DNA of 64,000 nt from Gottfriedia solisilvae (lineage in GTDB: Bacteria > Bacillota > Bacilli > Bacillales > Bacillaceae_G): positions 124,001 through 188,000 of the forward strand of contig NZ_NETJ01000003.1 in the NCBI RefSeq assembly GCF_002128405.1, in the 5' to 3' direction. The translations under genes were made by a program, and so were the position numbers. The notes under the pieces were generated by a model. That model was not told the origin of the DNA. It did no database searches and saw only the letters and a program-made list of their open reading frames with translations. Below, piece after piece: positions 1-8,352 of this stretch; the stretch's first letter is position 1; the number at the start of each line of letters is the position of its first letter.

Positions 1-663
1 AATACAGTAGACCACGAAAGCCCGTATAATACACACTATGAAAGACCTGCGATGATGTTAGAGTTAGAAAAGAATCTCGAGAATTATCAAATTTTAGATG
101 CTGGTTGTGCTGCAGGCTGGTACACTGATGCCCTATTAAAAAGAGGCGCAGCTGTGACTGCAATTGATATTAGTCTAAGCATGGTTGAAGCTGCAAAACG
201 AAGAGTAGGAAATAAGGCCAACATATTATGTCATGATTTAGAGGAGACACTTCCATTCCAAAATGAAACATTTCATATCATTATTAGTTCTTTAACCCTA
301 CATTACATAAAAGATTGGGATTCAGTATTTACAGAGTTTAAGCGAGTACTTAAGCCAAATGGAATATTATTGTTCTCAGTTCATCATCCATTTTCTGATT
401 ACACAATATTTAAAAGTGAAAATTACTTTTCAAAAGAGTTACTATCTGATCTGTGGACGAAAGCAGGCAAAGATATTGAAGTTGTTTTTTATAGAAGACC
501 ACTACTTGAAATCATTCAATCAACGGTAAATCACTTTACGCTATCTTCTCTCATCGAACCACAACCTATACCTGAACTGAAGAATATAAATCCAAAAGCT
601 TATCTTACATTATCAAGGGAACCAAGATTTTTAATGATAAAAGCAGTTAAGAATAATGGATAA
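1..663 (+). CDS. Class I SAM-dependent methyltransferase (5' end outside window)
   Basis: Transfers a methyl group from S-adenosylmethionine to an unidentified small molecule, in the cytoplasm. The frame is open to base 1, and the codons before the first ATG (52) still read like family sequence (…YERPA then MM), so the true start lies left of the window. Motif I, DAGCAAGW, is at 97-120. An acidic post-I residue (AIDIS) and the motif LTLHYIKDW followed by LKPNGILLFSVHHP are typical of the Methyltransf_11/25 fold. Only a short N-terminal piece is missing. Substrate unknown; the family assignment is secure. Confidence 0.9.
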   Translation, partial: NTVDHESPYNTHYERPAMMLELEKNLENYQILDAGCAAGWYTDALLKRGAAVTAIDISLSMVEAAKRRVGNKANILCHDLEETLPFQNETFHIIISSLTLHYIKDWDSVFTEFKRVLKPNGILLFSVHHPFSDYTIFKSENYFSKELLSDLWTKAGKDIEVVFYRRPLLEIIQSTVNHFTLSSLIEPQPIPELKNINPKAYLTLSREPRFLMIKAVKNNG

Positions 664-671
664 ATTGATGT

Positions 672-701
672 AAAAAAAGAGTTCTTTGAATAGAACTCTT
701 T
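672..701 (-). terminator. Rho-independent terminator of the MFS gene
   Basis: Inverted repeat AAAGAGTTC / GAACTCTTT (676-684 and 693-701) with an 8-nt loop. Read on the minus strand it is followed by a run of seven T, so it terminates the MFS transporter gene. It may also slow plus-strand readthrough from the methyltransferase. Confidence 0.75.
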
Positions 702-769
702 ACCGTTTGTATAAAAAGAAGAAGAAGTAGAAATCCTTCATCTTGGAAATAATAGAAATGATATTGACC

Positions 770-2020
770 TTACATTGAAATTTTATCTTGCTTATAATCT
801 AATTGTTTTGATTGTGTCATTCTATATGCCATTACGCCAAAAAGAACACCTGCAAGACCTCTAAAGATTGTGGAAATAATCATTGCAAAATTCATGCTAT
901 AGGATTCAAGCAAAAATACACCAACTTGAGGTGCTATAAATGCAATAATTGAGAGTAAAAAGTTATAGTTGGCAATATAGGAAGTACGATGGTCTTCTTC
1001 AGTTGCGTCTAATAAACTATTAAATAGAATTAAGACAGTTCCAGATACGAAAAAGCCTGAAAAGAAATTGACGATAAATAAGTAAATAAAATTAGTTGAA
1101 AGAATGTTTAAAATTGGTGCTGTAGCCATTCCAATTGAAATCCAAATTAACAGTTGGGTGTTACTATAGCGATTTGCCATTTTTGCCCACCATGGGTAAC
1201 TAACAATTTGTGATAATTGATTACTTACAGTAAATAAACTGACCCAAAACGCAGTTGCATGTGCAATTCGAATTTGATAAATCGAAAAAAGTGACCATGC
1301 CATTTGCCAGGCAAAGTTAAAGAATAGAGCACAAATCAAAAAAGTTACATATGGTTTGTATTGAAAAAGATGCTTTGAAAAAGGAGAATAGTGCTCTGTA
1401 AGTTGAAGATTTGTCTTCTCTTCTTTATGCTTCAAAATATAATATAACTCAAACATCCCAAAAATAAATGCAACTAAAAATAATAATTGATAAGGAAGTG
1501 CATTAGAAGAGTGATAGGCTTTCATGCATAATCCTACAATTAGGGTTGCAATCATGCCGATCAATGTAAGAACCTTATTTCGTTGACCAAAAAATAGATT
1601 TCTTCGTTCTGCAGGTATCAAATCTCCAATAAAAGCCTGCCAACTTAAATTCATAAACGTTCCTGGCAAATTCATGATTGCAATTAAAATTACAAAAAAC
1701 CAGGCAATATGATTTGATTTTATAAATGGAAGAAATACCATTAGAAGAAGAAACAAGCGCGTAAATAGAATGGAGTAAGCTGTGAATTTTCTTTTTTCTT
1801 CAAGCTTATTAACAATAAAAGCAGCTGGAAGCATTGCAGCCATTCCTACAATTGAAGGCAATGAAGAGATTAAACTTACTTGATAATTAGAAGCACCTAA
1901 TATTGCAATCGCAAACAAAATAAAATAGTTATTAGACAAGCTAAGTGCAATCGTTTGTGCAGCCCCGTTTTTTATGCTCTGGGATTCGTTATGAAGAACG
2001 TCCTGTTTACTGTAAATCAA
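770..2020 (-). CDS. MFS transporter
   Basis: A 416-residue polytopic inner-membrane protein of the major facilitator superfamily, with about 10-12 hydrophobic helices and basic loops between them (KLEEKRK after TM2, PAERRNLFFGQRNK mid-protein). Substrate unknown. The start is a TTG at 2020, preceded on the minus strand by a purine-rich Shine-Dalgarno GGAAGAAGG about 8 nt upstream; no ATG fits the N-terminus better. It is monocistronic, transcribed away from the next gene, with a terminator just downstream. Many such Bacillus genes are annotated as multidrug or sugar exporters, but nothing here decides between them. Confidence 0.85.
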   Translation of the reverse strand: MIYSKQDVLHNESQSIKNGAAQTIALSLSNNYFILFAIAILGASNYQVSLISSLPSIVGMAAMLPAAFIVNKLEEKRKFTAYSILFTRLFLLLMVFLPFIKSNHIAWFFVILIAIMNLPGTFMNLSWQAFIGDLIPAERRNLFFGQRNKVLTLIGMIATLIVGLCMKAYHSSNALPYQLLFLVAFIFGMFELYYILKHKEEKTNLQLTEHYSPFSKHLFQYKPYVTFLICALFFNFAWQMAWSLFSIYQIRIAHATAFWVSLFTVSNQLSQIVSYPWWAKMANRYSNTQLLIWISIGMATAPILNILSTNFIYLFIVNFFSGFFVSGTVLILFNSLLDATEEDHRTSYIANYNFLLSIIAFIAPQVGVFLLESYSMNFAMIISTIFRGLAGVLFGVMAYRMTQSKQLDYKQDKISM

Positions 2021-2451
2021 CTGATTTTCCTTCTTCCTTTATTAATGTTATTAAATGAGTTCGAATACTGATAAAATTATAAGTTATTTAGTTGATTTTA
2101 AATTTTTAAATAATTCATATGAACAATAGCATATTTATGATGAAATATCTATGGATAAAACCAAAGTTTTTGGTGAAAAATTATCCATAAATTTTTAAAA
2201 AAAACGTTGTGAAAAAAAGTACTTAAAAATTGCATTTACACATAAAATTGACTAAACTAATATAATCTTTGTTTGCAAAAATATAAGAAATTTATTTAAA
2301 CCTATTAAATATTGGAAAGTACATTTTTAAATAGTTAAGCCATACTATTATTAGAGTTGACGTTTAAATAATTCATTATTTTAACGTCAATTTTTTATTG
2401 TAGATATGTTGTTTTATACATAATTAAGTTTACAACAAGGAGAAGAGACAT
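2021..2451. other. Intergenic region with a long AT-rich hairpin
   Basis: This 431-bp gap separates the divergently transcribed MFS gene and the orphan gene at 2452. It is very AT-rich, with homopolymeric A runs around 2195-2220 and a TATAAT hexamer at 2261-2266 that lacks a well-spaced -35. The only clear structure is the hairpin at 2357-2390. No coding potential was found. Confidence 0.5.
2357..2396 (+). terminator. Hairpin with U-tract upstream of the orphan gene
   Basis: A 16-bp stem (2357-2372 pairing with 2375-2390, one mismatch) runs from TTGACGTT to AACGTCAA and is followed by TTTTTT. It has terminator form, but no plus-strand gene ends upstream. It could close a short untranslated RNA begun near 2270, or act as a leader attenuator for the gene at 2452. 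Confidence 0.5.
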
Positions 2452-2826
2452 ATGTTTACACCAGTTTATAAAGTGAATGAGCAGGGAGAGATTTACTTAA
2501 GTACAAATAGTTTTTCAGTATCATACGATCAATTTAAAGAAGATGAAATGGGTAACGCATATGTAATTGTAAAAAGTGGAGAAGAGCCAATCATAAAAGT
2601 TAAACTTCTTCTACATAATATTGGAAATGCTAGAACACAAGAGCTTGAAGTAAAAAACAAATCAGGGCTAGGATTAGTTGAAATTCGACTTCTTCATGTG
2701 AAAATTAAAAAGTATAAAAATGGATGGGGCGCAAAGATTCAATTACAAAATGGAGAATTGACTATTAAAGGGGATATCCCGAAACACGTAAAAATACAAG
2801 TTGTTCGGAAAGTAAAACTAGGATAA
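2452..2826 (+). CDS. Hypothetical protein, 124 aa
   Basis: Not recognised. It has a strong Shine-Dalgarno (AAGGAGAAGAG) just before ATG 2452 and its own terminator, so it is very likely real. The protein is soluble, without signal peptide or membrane segment, and rich in alternating hydrophobic/charged stretches (IIKVKLLLHNI, VEIRLLHVKIKKYK, HVKIQVVRKVKLG) that suggest a beta-sandwich or beta-barrel fold. The C-terminal half is strongly basic. It stands alone between the MFS gene and the exporter operon, with no contextual clue to function. Confidence 0.7.
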   Translation: MFTPVYKVNEQGEIYLSTNSFSVSYDQFKEDEMGNAYVIVKSGEEPIIKVKLLLHNIGNARTQELEVKNKSGLGLVEIRLLHVKIKKYKNGWGAKIQLQNGELTIKGDIPKHVKIQVVRKVKLG

Positions 2827-2830
2827 GAAA

Positions 2831-2860
2831 GAAGCTATTAAAAAATAGCTTCTTTTTTTT
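2831..2860 (+). terminator. Rho-independent terminator
   Basis: Perfect stem GAAGCTATT / AATAGCTTC (2831-2839, 2844-2852) with a 4-nt A loop, followed by eight T. It ends the orphan gene transcript. Confidence 0.9.
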
Positions 2861-3022
2861 GCCTACTTTTACGTTAGTCATGCTTGTTTAAGATTTTGGA
2901 TCACAAAAAGAAAACAAAAGAATCCTCACTATAATCAATATTCTTTAAGCTGAAACAATCTTAAGTAAAAATTAAGGAATCTATTACATAATGCAATTAA
3001 TCAATTAAAAGGAGTGTTATGT

Positions 3023-3307
3023 ATGCAAAACATGGAAACAAATGAGATTACACAAAAGTTGAATAAATTGGAGAAAAAAGCAAGAAATAAATCAAGTTTA
3101 GAGATGAACCCTAAATTAATTTCAATCTTATTAATCGTTAATTTAGTGATTGGTATTTTTAGTTTAGCTGGAATTGGGTATTTAAGCTTTAAAGACATGA
3201 ATCGTAATCAAATGATCCGAACAAACTTCCCTAATGGTGGTAACTTCAATGCTCCTAATGGTGATATGTTCAATCAACAAAATCAAGGACAACCATCTAA
3301 TAACTAA
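3023..3307 (+). CDS. Small membrane protein of the exporter operon
   Basis: Start chosen at ATG 3023 because AAAAGGAG lies 8 nt upstream; the GTG at 3014 overlaps that Shine-Dalgarno. The 94-residue protein has a charged, lysine-rich, coiled-coil-like N-terminus (about residues 5-25), one hydrophobic helix (LISILLIVNLVIGIFSLAGIGYL), and an Asn/Gly/Gln-rich tail outside the membrane. It is the first gene of a tight operon with an HlyD-type adaptor, ATPase and permease. It may be an accessory subunit of that exporter, as the unrelated YknW is for YknXYZ in B. subtilis. No family recognised. Confidence 0.7.
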   Translation: MQNMETNEITQKLNKLEKKARNKSSLEMNPKLISILLIVNLVIGIFSLAGIGYLSFKDMNRNQMIRTNFPNGGNFNAPNGDMFNQQNQGQPSNN

Positions 3308-3319
3308 GGGGGAGAAGAA

Positions 3320-4279
3320 ATGAAAAAGTGGATTATCGGAATATTAGTGATCATTATTTGTGCGGGTACGGGTGGATATTTTTATTTAAAACCAAAGGCA
3401 CAAGAAACTTCAACAATTACAAGAACACAGGTTGCACAAAAAGGGACATTAGAAGTAAAAGTAAGTGGTTCAGGTTCGATTGCAGCAACGAATAGTGAAG
3501 ATCTGATGTCAGAAACAAATTCTGAAGTTGATGAAATTCTTGTTTCAAAAAATGAAACAGTAGAAGAAGGAGATGAGCTAATCAGTTTTTCAAATGGTAG
3601 CGATTCAATTGAAGCTCCATTTTCAGGAACAATCACTTCTATTGCGGTTGAAGAAGGAGATATGGTGAATCAAGGGACAGTTGTCATGCATATTACAGAT
3701 TATAAAAATTTAGAAACAACAATTGGTGTTGATGAACTAGATATCGCAAAAGTAAAAGTTGGACAAAGTGTAACGGTTGATGTAAGTGCTTTTCCAGATA
3801 CAACATATAAAGGGAAAGTTAGTGAGGTCTCAAAAGAGGGAGAAGTTTCAAATGGCGTTTCTACTTTCAATGTAAAAGTTAAACTAAATAAATCAAATAA
3901 TTTAAAAGTTGGTATGACTACAGAATCTGCTGTCTTAGTTCAAAAGAAAGAAAATGTAACATATGTTCCAGTTGAAGCAATTAATACAAGTAATAATGTA
4001 AAATACGTTATCGTAAATGATAGTTCTTCTTCGAATTCAGAAGATCAAGCAACTACAAGTACAGTTGAAGTTAAGACCGGAATTACTAATGAAAACTACG
4101 TTGAAATTATATCAGGTATTCAAGCTGGACAGCAGGTCGTATTACCACAAATTCAATCATCTAATTCGAATAACTTTGGCCCAGGTGGCGGATTCCAAAT
4201 GGGAGGAAACTTTTCAGGTCCAAGTGGACAAGGTAGTCAAAGAATGATGATCCGTGGTGGTGATAACAGTGGAAAGTAA
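3320..4279 (+). CDS. HlyD/RND-type efflux adaptor subunit (MacA/YknX-like)
   Basis: Membrane-anchored adaptor of a MacAB-type ABC exporter. An N-terminal helix (about residues 4-22) anchors it. Next comes a split biotinyl-lipoyl-like domain (VKVSGSGSIAATNSEDLMS … SFSNGSDSIEAPFSGTITSIAVEEGDMV), then a beta-barrel (VDELDIAKVKVGQSVTVDVSAFPDTTYKGKV). The helical hairpin between lipoyl halves is nearly absent, as in short Gram-positive adaptors. The C-terminal 40 residues are Gly/Ser/Asn/Met-rich and disordered. The Shine-Dalgarno AAGGGGGAGAAG precedes ATG 3320. It lies 12 bp after the small membrane protein and overlaps the ATPase gene. Confidence 0.9.
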   Translation: MKKWIIGILVIIICAGTGGYFYLKPKAQETSTITRTQVAQKGTLEVKVSGSGSIAATNSEDLMSETNSEVDEILVSKNETVEEGDELISFSNGSDSIEAPFSGTITSIAVEEGDMVNQGTVVMHITDYKNLETTIGVDELDIAKVKVGQSVTVDVSAFPDTTYKGKVSEVSKEGEVSNGVSTFNVKVKLNKSNNLKVGMTTESAVLVQKKENVTYVPVEAINTSNNVKYVIVNDSSSSNSEDQATTSTVEVKTGITNENYVEIISGIQAGQQVVLPQIQSSNSNNFGPGGGFQMGGNFSGPSGQGSQRMMIRGGDNSGK

Positions 4280-5006
4280 GGATCTAATCCAAATAACGGA
4301 TATGAACAGATATTATGAATTTGGTGGAGAAACGCTCCAGGTGTTAAAGAATGTTTCGATCACGATTAATAAAGGAGATTTCGTAGCGATTGTAGGACCC
4401 TCAGGCTCAGGAAAATCAACCTTTATGAATATGATTGGTTGTTTAGACCAGCCAGATTCAGGGAGTTATTTATTTGATGGAGAAGCAATTGAGGATATGA
4501 ATGATAGAGAACTAGCACTTATTCGTAATCAAAAAATTGGATTTATCTTTCAAAACTTTAATCTATTAACTAAATTAAGTGCATTAGAAAACGTCGAATT
4601 ACCTTTAAGTTATAGAGGACTTTCGCAAAAAGATCGAACAAATATGGCAATTCAAGTTTTAAGAGAAGTTGGGTTGGAAGAGAGAATGCATCATCTTCCA
4701 TCACAGCTTTCTGGTGGTCAGCAACAAAGGGTAGCAATTGCAAGGGCTCTTGCAGGTAGACCAGATATTTTATTAGCAGATGAACCAACGGGAGCATTAG
4801 ATCAAAAGACGGGTAGAGAAATATTAGATCTAATGAAAAAACTTCATAAAGAGGGACATACGATTATACTCATCACACATGACGAAAAAATAGCGATGGA
4901 AGCTTCTAGAGTCGTAAGAATTGAGGACGGATGCCTAAGTGAGGAAGGAGGAATGCCACTTGGGAATGTCACAATTAATCAAAATGGCAGTAAAAAGTAT
5001 AGTTAG
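4269..5006 (+). CDS. ABC transporter ATP-binding protein (MacB/YknY-like)
   Basis: ATPase of the LolD/MacB family that energises the adjacent permease. It shows Walker A GPSGSGKS, a Q-loop (FIFQNFNLLTKLSALENVELPL), signature LSGGQQQRVAIARAL, Walker B ILLADEPTGALD and switch His in LITHDE. There is no ATG at the right place. GTG 4269, with GGTGGTGAT just upstream, is preferred; GTG 4254 and 4257 are alternatives. The start overlaps the adaptor's stop, implying translational coupling, and the 3' end overlaps the permease start by about 45 bp. Confidence 0.9.
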   Translation: MESKDLIQITDMNRYYEFGGETLQVLKNVSITINKGDFVAIVGPSGSGKSTFMNMIGCLDQPDSGSYLFDGEAIEDMNDRELALIRNQKIGFIFQNFNLLTKLSALENVELPLSYRGLSQKDRTNMAIQVLREVGLEERMHHLPSQLSGGQQQRVAIARALAGRPDILLADEPTGALDQKTGREILDLMKKLHKEGHTIILITHDEKIAMEASRVVRIEDGCLSEEGGMPLGNVTINQNGSKKYS

Positions 5007-6129
5007 TAATAAACTAAGAGCATTTTTAACAATGTTAGGTATGATTATAGGGGTTTCTTCGGTGATTATTTTGGTATCTATCAGCCAAGGGTCTAGTAAG
5101 CAAATTTCCGATCAAATTGGTGAACTCGGTACAAATTTATTAACTGTAAATTTCTATAATACGGACTCAACTTCATTTAAAGAGAAAGATATATCGACAT
5201 TAAAAGAATTAAATGGCGTAAAAGAAGTAGCACCAGTTGTATCTGGACGAGTTACAGTCAAAAATGGAAAGACTTCTTCAGAAGTTTCAGTGACTGGTAC
5301 TACGAGCTCTTATCAAGATGTAAGAAATGTGAAAGTAAGCTCAGGACGATTTGTTACAGATTTTGATAATGAAGAGAGGTTAAAAACTGCTATTCTAGGT
5401 TCAGATACGGCGACAACGTTATTTGGACTATCAAATCCGATTGGTGAGTCAGTACAAATTAATGGAACTTCATATAAAGTAGTCGGAGTACTTGAATCAA
5501 GCGGTAGCTCTTTAGGACAAAGTGGTGATAGTACTGTGTTACTTCCAATTATAGTAGCACAGAGATTACTTCAAAATACAACAATCAGTTCAATTTACGT
5601 TCAAGCTCAAAATGAAAATATGGTAAACTTTGCGAAAGCTAATATAGAGAGCTCACTATCGGTGTTATTTGGAGGTAGCCAGGATAATTTTAGCGTTACA
5701 AACCAACAAGATGTCATTGACACTGTTAGCTCAGTTTCAAATACAATGTCAATTATGTTAGGTGGAATTGCATGTATCTCATTAATTGTTGGTGGGATTG
5801 GAATTATGAACATTATGTTAGTTTCAGTTTCAGAGAGAACGAAAGAAATTGGAATTAGAAAAGCTATTGGTGCTCAAAAAATTGATATTTTGCTACAATT
5901 TTTAATTGAGTCCATCGTATTAAGTTCGTTTGGTGGTATGATAGGAGTAGGCTTAGGTGTAAGCTTGGCGAAGATATATTCATTGATTTCAGGAACAGCC
6001 ATTTCTTTCTCAATTCCTGTCATCGTTTTATCATTTACGTTCTCTTTATTGGTTGGGGTGATTTTCGGCGTATTCCCAGCATATAAAGCTTCTAATATGA
6101 GACCGATTCAAGCATTACGATTTGAGTAA
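4960..6129 (+). CDS. ABC transporter permease (MacB/YknZ-like)
   Basis: Four-helix MacB-type permease. TM1 near the N-terminus (AFLTMLGMIIGVSSVIILVSI) is followed by a large extracellular MacB_PCD domain of about 200 residues, then three C-terminal helices and the FtsX motif region (VSERTKEIGIRKAIGAQKIDILLQFLIESI, ending ASNMRPIQALRFE). AAGGAGG (4945-4951) sits 8 nt before TTG 4960, which is preferred over GTG 4939 and ATG 4966. It completes a four-gene exporter operon. Relatives export peptides or antimicrobials or confer resistance to them (YknXYZ protects against SDP toxin); the substrate here is unknown. Confidence 0.9.
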   Translation: MGMSQLIKMAVKSIVSNKLRAFLTMLGMIIGVSSVIILVSISQGSSKQISDQIGELGTNLLTVNFYNTDSTSFKEKDISTLKELNGVKEVAPVVSGRVTVKNGKTSSEVSVTGTTSSYQDVRNVKVSSGRFVTDFDNEERLKTAILGSDTATTLFGLSNPIGESVQINGTSYKVVGVLESSGSSLGQSGDSTVLLPIIVAQRLLQNTTISSIYVQAQNENMVNFAKANIESSLSVLFGGSQDNFSVTNQQDVIDTVSSVSNTMSIMLGGIACISLIVGGIGIMNIMLVSVSERTKEIGIRKAIGAQKIDILLQFLIESIVLSSFGGMIGVGLGVSLAKIYSLISGTAISFSIPVIVLSFTFSLLVGVIFGVFPAYKASNMRPIQALRFE

Positions 6130-6139
6130 ATAATGAAAT

Positions 6140-6170
6140 GAAGCGTAACCTTTTGGAGCGCTTCTTTTTT
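6140..6170 (+). terminator. Terminator between exporter and its two-component genes
   Basis: Stem GAAGCG / CGCTTC (6140-6145, 6159-6164) followed by TTTTTT. It should reduce, but with this modest stem may not abolish, readthrough into the regulator genes 20 bp downstream. Confidence 0.7.
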
Positions 6171-6190
6171 AGCATTATGGAGGAAGATAA

Positions 6191-6862
6191 ATGAAGATAT
6201 TAGTCGTAGAAGATCATGAGGAAGTTTTAACATCCATTGTAGAGTTATTATCGGTTGATTTTACAGTTGATTCGGCTTTAGATGGTGATGAAGGATTATT
6301 TTTAGCAATGCAAAATATATATGATGTAATTATATTAGATGTGATGTTACCATATAAAAATGGATTTGAGATTGTAAAGGATTTGAGAGAAGAAGGTATA
6401 CTTACACCAGTCTTATTTTTGACTGCTAAGGATGCTCTTGAGGATCGAGTAGAAGGCTTGAATTTAGGTGCAGATGATTATCTTGTTAAGCCTTTTCAAG
6501 GCCCAGAATTACTTGCTCGTATTTACGCTCTTTTAAGAAGAAGTGGAAAACTATCAATTGATAGTTCATTAAAATATGAAGGTATTGTGTTAAAAGGGAA
6601 GGAACATCCAGTTGAAGTAAATGGAGAAACGATTCACTTAACAATTAAGCAATTTGAATTATTGGAGTATTTAATACAGAATCAAGGTAAGATTTTAATG
6701 AAGGAACAAATTTTTGATAGAGTCTGGGGATTTGACTCTGATACAACCGTCGCAATCGTTGAAGTATATGTACATCAGCTTCGTAAAAAGTTAGAACCAT
6801 TCAATTATGGTACTGCCATAAAAACAGTAAGAGGTATTGGATATATTATGAAAGAAGATTAG
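6191..6862 (+). CDS. OmpR-family response regulator
   Basis: A 223-residue regulator with an N-terminal receiver (phospho-acceptor Asp about residue 50 in VIILDVMLP, acidic pair EDHEE, Lys in YLVKPF) and a C-terminal winged helix (LTIKQFELLEYLIQNQGKILMKEQIFDRVWG … VYVHQLRKKLE … IKTVRGIGYIM). GGAGGAAG precedes ATG 6191. It is paired with the kinase 7 bp downstream. It lies directly behind the MacAB-like exporter operon, which is the most likely target. Confidence 0.93.
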   Translation: MKILVVEDHEEVLTSIVELLSVDFTVDSALDGDEGLFLAMQNIYDVIILDVMLPYKNGFEIVKDLREEGILTPVLFLTAKDALEDRVEGLNLGADDYLVKPFQGPELLARIYALLRRSGKLSIDSSLKYEGIVLKGKEHPVEVNGETIHLTIKQFELLEYLIQNQGKILMKEQIFDRVWGFDSDTTVAIVEVYVHQLRKKLEPFNYGTAIKTVRGIGYIMKED

Positions 6863-6869
6863 GTGAAGT

Positions 6870-8096
6870 ATGTTTAAGAAAACAAAAATTCGGTTAACAA
6901 TCATAAATTCAGTTGTATTTAGCCTATTGATTGGAATACTGTCCGTCGTTATCTTCACATATACAAATACACGTTTGTACAAGGACGTTGACCAATCTTT
7001 ATTATGGACAATCGAACGGATTCAAAAAAGTGATAATCCTGCTGGCTTGCAAATTGCAAATCGAGATCCTAGATTATTAATGATCATATGGGATGAGAAT
7101 AAACAACGCACTAATCCGTTGCCAGGTGCAAATGCAATTTTTTTAGAAGAGGAACTGAAATATCCTAAAAAAATCAATGAGCTGTATGATGATAAAGTTG
7201 GAAACATGAACTACCGGACGATTTCTATTCAAGGTGATACTAGGCACGGAAAAATAACACTTCAGCTTCTACGAAATATAGATTCTGAAAAAGAGCTATT
7301 AGACACCTTGTTAATTATCTTAATTGTTGGATGGGTCATTGGTAGTATTTTGTCTGTGATAGCTGGTAACATTCTTGCGGATCGTGCGCTAATTCCCATC
7401 AAAAACGCATGGCAAAAGCAACAAGAATTTGTATCAGATGCATCCCATGAAATACGAACACCACTAACCGTTATTCAATCAAGACTAGAGCTAATATTAA
7501 GGAGTCCAAATGCTACTATTGAAGAAAAAGCACAAGACTTTTCAATCCTATTAAAAGAAAATAGAAGACTTTCTAAACTTGTAGCAAGTCTGTTAACTTT
7601 AGCTAGATCAGATTCAGGTCAAATTCAGTTGAACAGAAAAATGTTTTCTCTGAACGAATTATTAGAGGAAGTTATTTCTCACTTCTCTGAAATTGTGTCA
7701 TTTCAAAATAAAGAAATTTCATTATTAATAAGTAATACCCATTTTTATTATGGTGACCAAGAGCGAATACATCAGTTACTTGTCATTCTCATCGATAATG
7801 CTTTAAAGTTTACAAAAGAAAATGATTCCATTCAAATTAGCTGCGAACAAATAAAGAATCATATTGTTTTAAAAGTTCAAGATAGTGGAGTTGGAATCAA
7901 AGAAGAAAACGTATCAAGGATATTTGATCGATTTTTCCAAGAAGATGAATCACGGACGTCTAAATCAGGTATTGGTCTAGGATTGTCTATAGCCAAGTGG
8001 ATTGTAGAGGAACATAATGGGAAGATTCGAGTGCACAGTAAAAAGGATGAAGGAACAACCTTTGAAATTAGCTTGCCGATTCATTCAACTAAATAA
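6870..8096 (+). CDS. Sensor histidine kinase
   Basis: Membrane kinase partner of the preceding regulator. TM1 (about residues 9-29), an extracytoplasmic domain of about 110 residues, TM2 (LLIILIVGWVIGSILSVIAGNI), then HisKA with phospho-acceptor His about 193 in SDASHEIRTPLTV. HATPase_c has N box DNALKFTKEN, G1 DSGVGI, F box FDRFFQ and G2 GIGLGLSIAKWI. No HAMP domain is evident between TM2 and the dimerisation helix. The ligand is unknown; the operon context suggests an exporter substrate or envelope stress. Confidence 0.93.
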   Translation: MFKKTKIRLTIINSVVFSLLIGILSVVIFTYTNTRLYKDVDQSLLWTIERIQKSDNPAGLQIANRDPRLLMIIWDENKQRTNPLPGANAIFLEEELKYPKKINELYDDKVGNMNYRTISIQGDTRHGKITLQLLRNIDSEKELLDTLLIILIVGWVIGSILSVIAGNILADRALIPIKNAWQKQQEFVSDASHEIRTPLTVIQSRLELILRSPNATIEEKAQDFSILLKENRRLSKLVASLLTLARSDSGQIQLNRKMFSLNELLEEVISHFSEIVSFQNKEISLLISNTHFYYGDQERIHQLLVILIDNALKFTKENDSIQISCEQIKNHIVLKVQDSGVGIKEENVSRIFDRFFQEDESRTSKSGIGLGLSIAKWIVEEHNGKIRVHSKKDEGTTFEISLPIHSTK

Positions 8097-8175
8097 TGTA
8101 ATAAAGCAGTATTTCTTAGGAAATATTGTAGAAAAAGAAGGAAATCATCATAAAAGAATGTCATATTCACCTGAA

Positions 8176-8201
8176 AAAGTACACATGTAGTGTGCTTTTT
8201 T
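8176..8201 (+). terminator. Rho-independent terminator
   Basis: Stem AAAGTACAC / GTGTGCTTT (8176-8184, 8190-8198, one G-U type pair) with a run of T to 8201. It ends the exporter-regulator transcription unit. Confidence 0.75.
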
Positions 8202-8301
8202 GTTTGAGCGGTCAAGTTAAAGTTTTTTAGTATCTTAAACAGAATTTTAATTATTCATGCAATAGCACTAGGAAAACATAGTCTACAAAATAATAATATA
8301 T

Positions 8302-8315
8302 TGTAAACGTATTCA
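8302..8315 (+). promoter_or_regulatory. CcpA catabolite-responsive element (cre)
   Basis: TGTAAACGTATTCA matches the cre consensus TGNAAACGNWNNCA at every fixed position. It is about 40 bp before the start of the sugar-sensor operon, so glucose repression of the sensor is predicted. Confidence 0.75.
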
Positions 8316-8352
8316 TTAATGAATAAGATAGAAATATAAGGTGGGAGAAAAA

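Noticed and set aside
2249-2266. TTGACT followed by TATAAT as a sigma-A promoter
   Set aside because: The spacer is only 6 bp. The alternative TTTACA is 20 bp from TATAAT, also outside the usual range.
4570-4797. Reverse-strand open frame inside the ABC ATPase gene
   Set aside because: Shadow of a well-supported coding sequence, with no independent start signal. Other opposite-strand frames across the window were rejected for the same reason.
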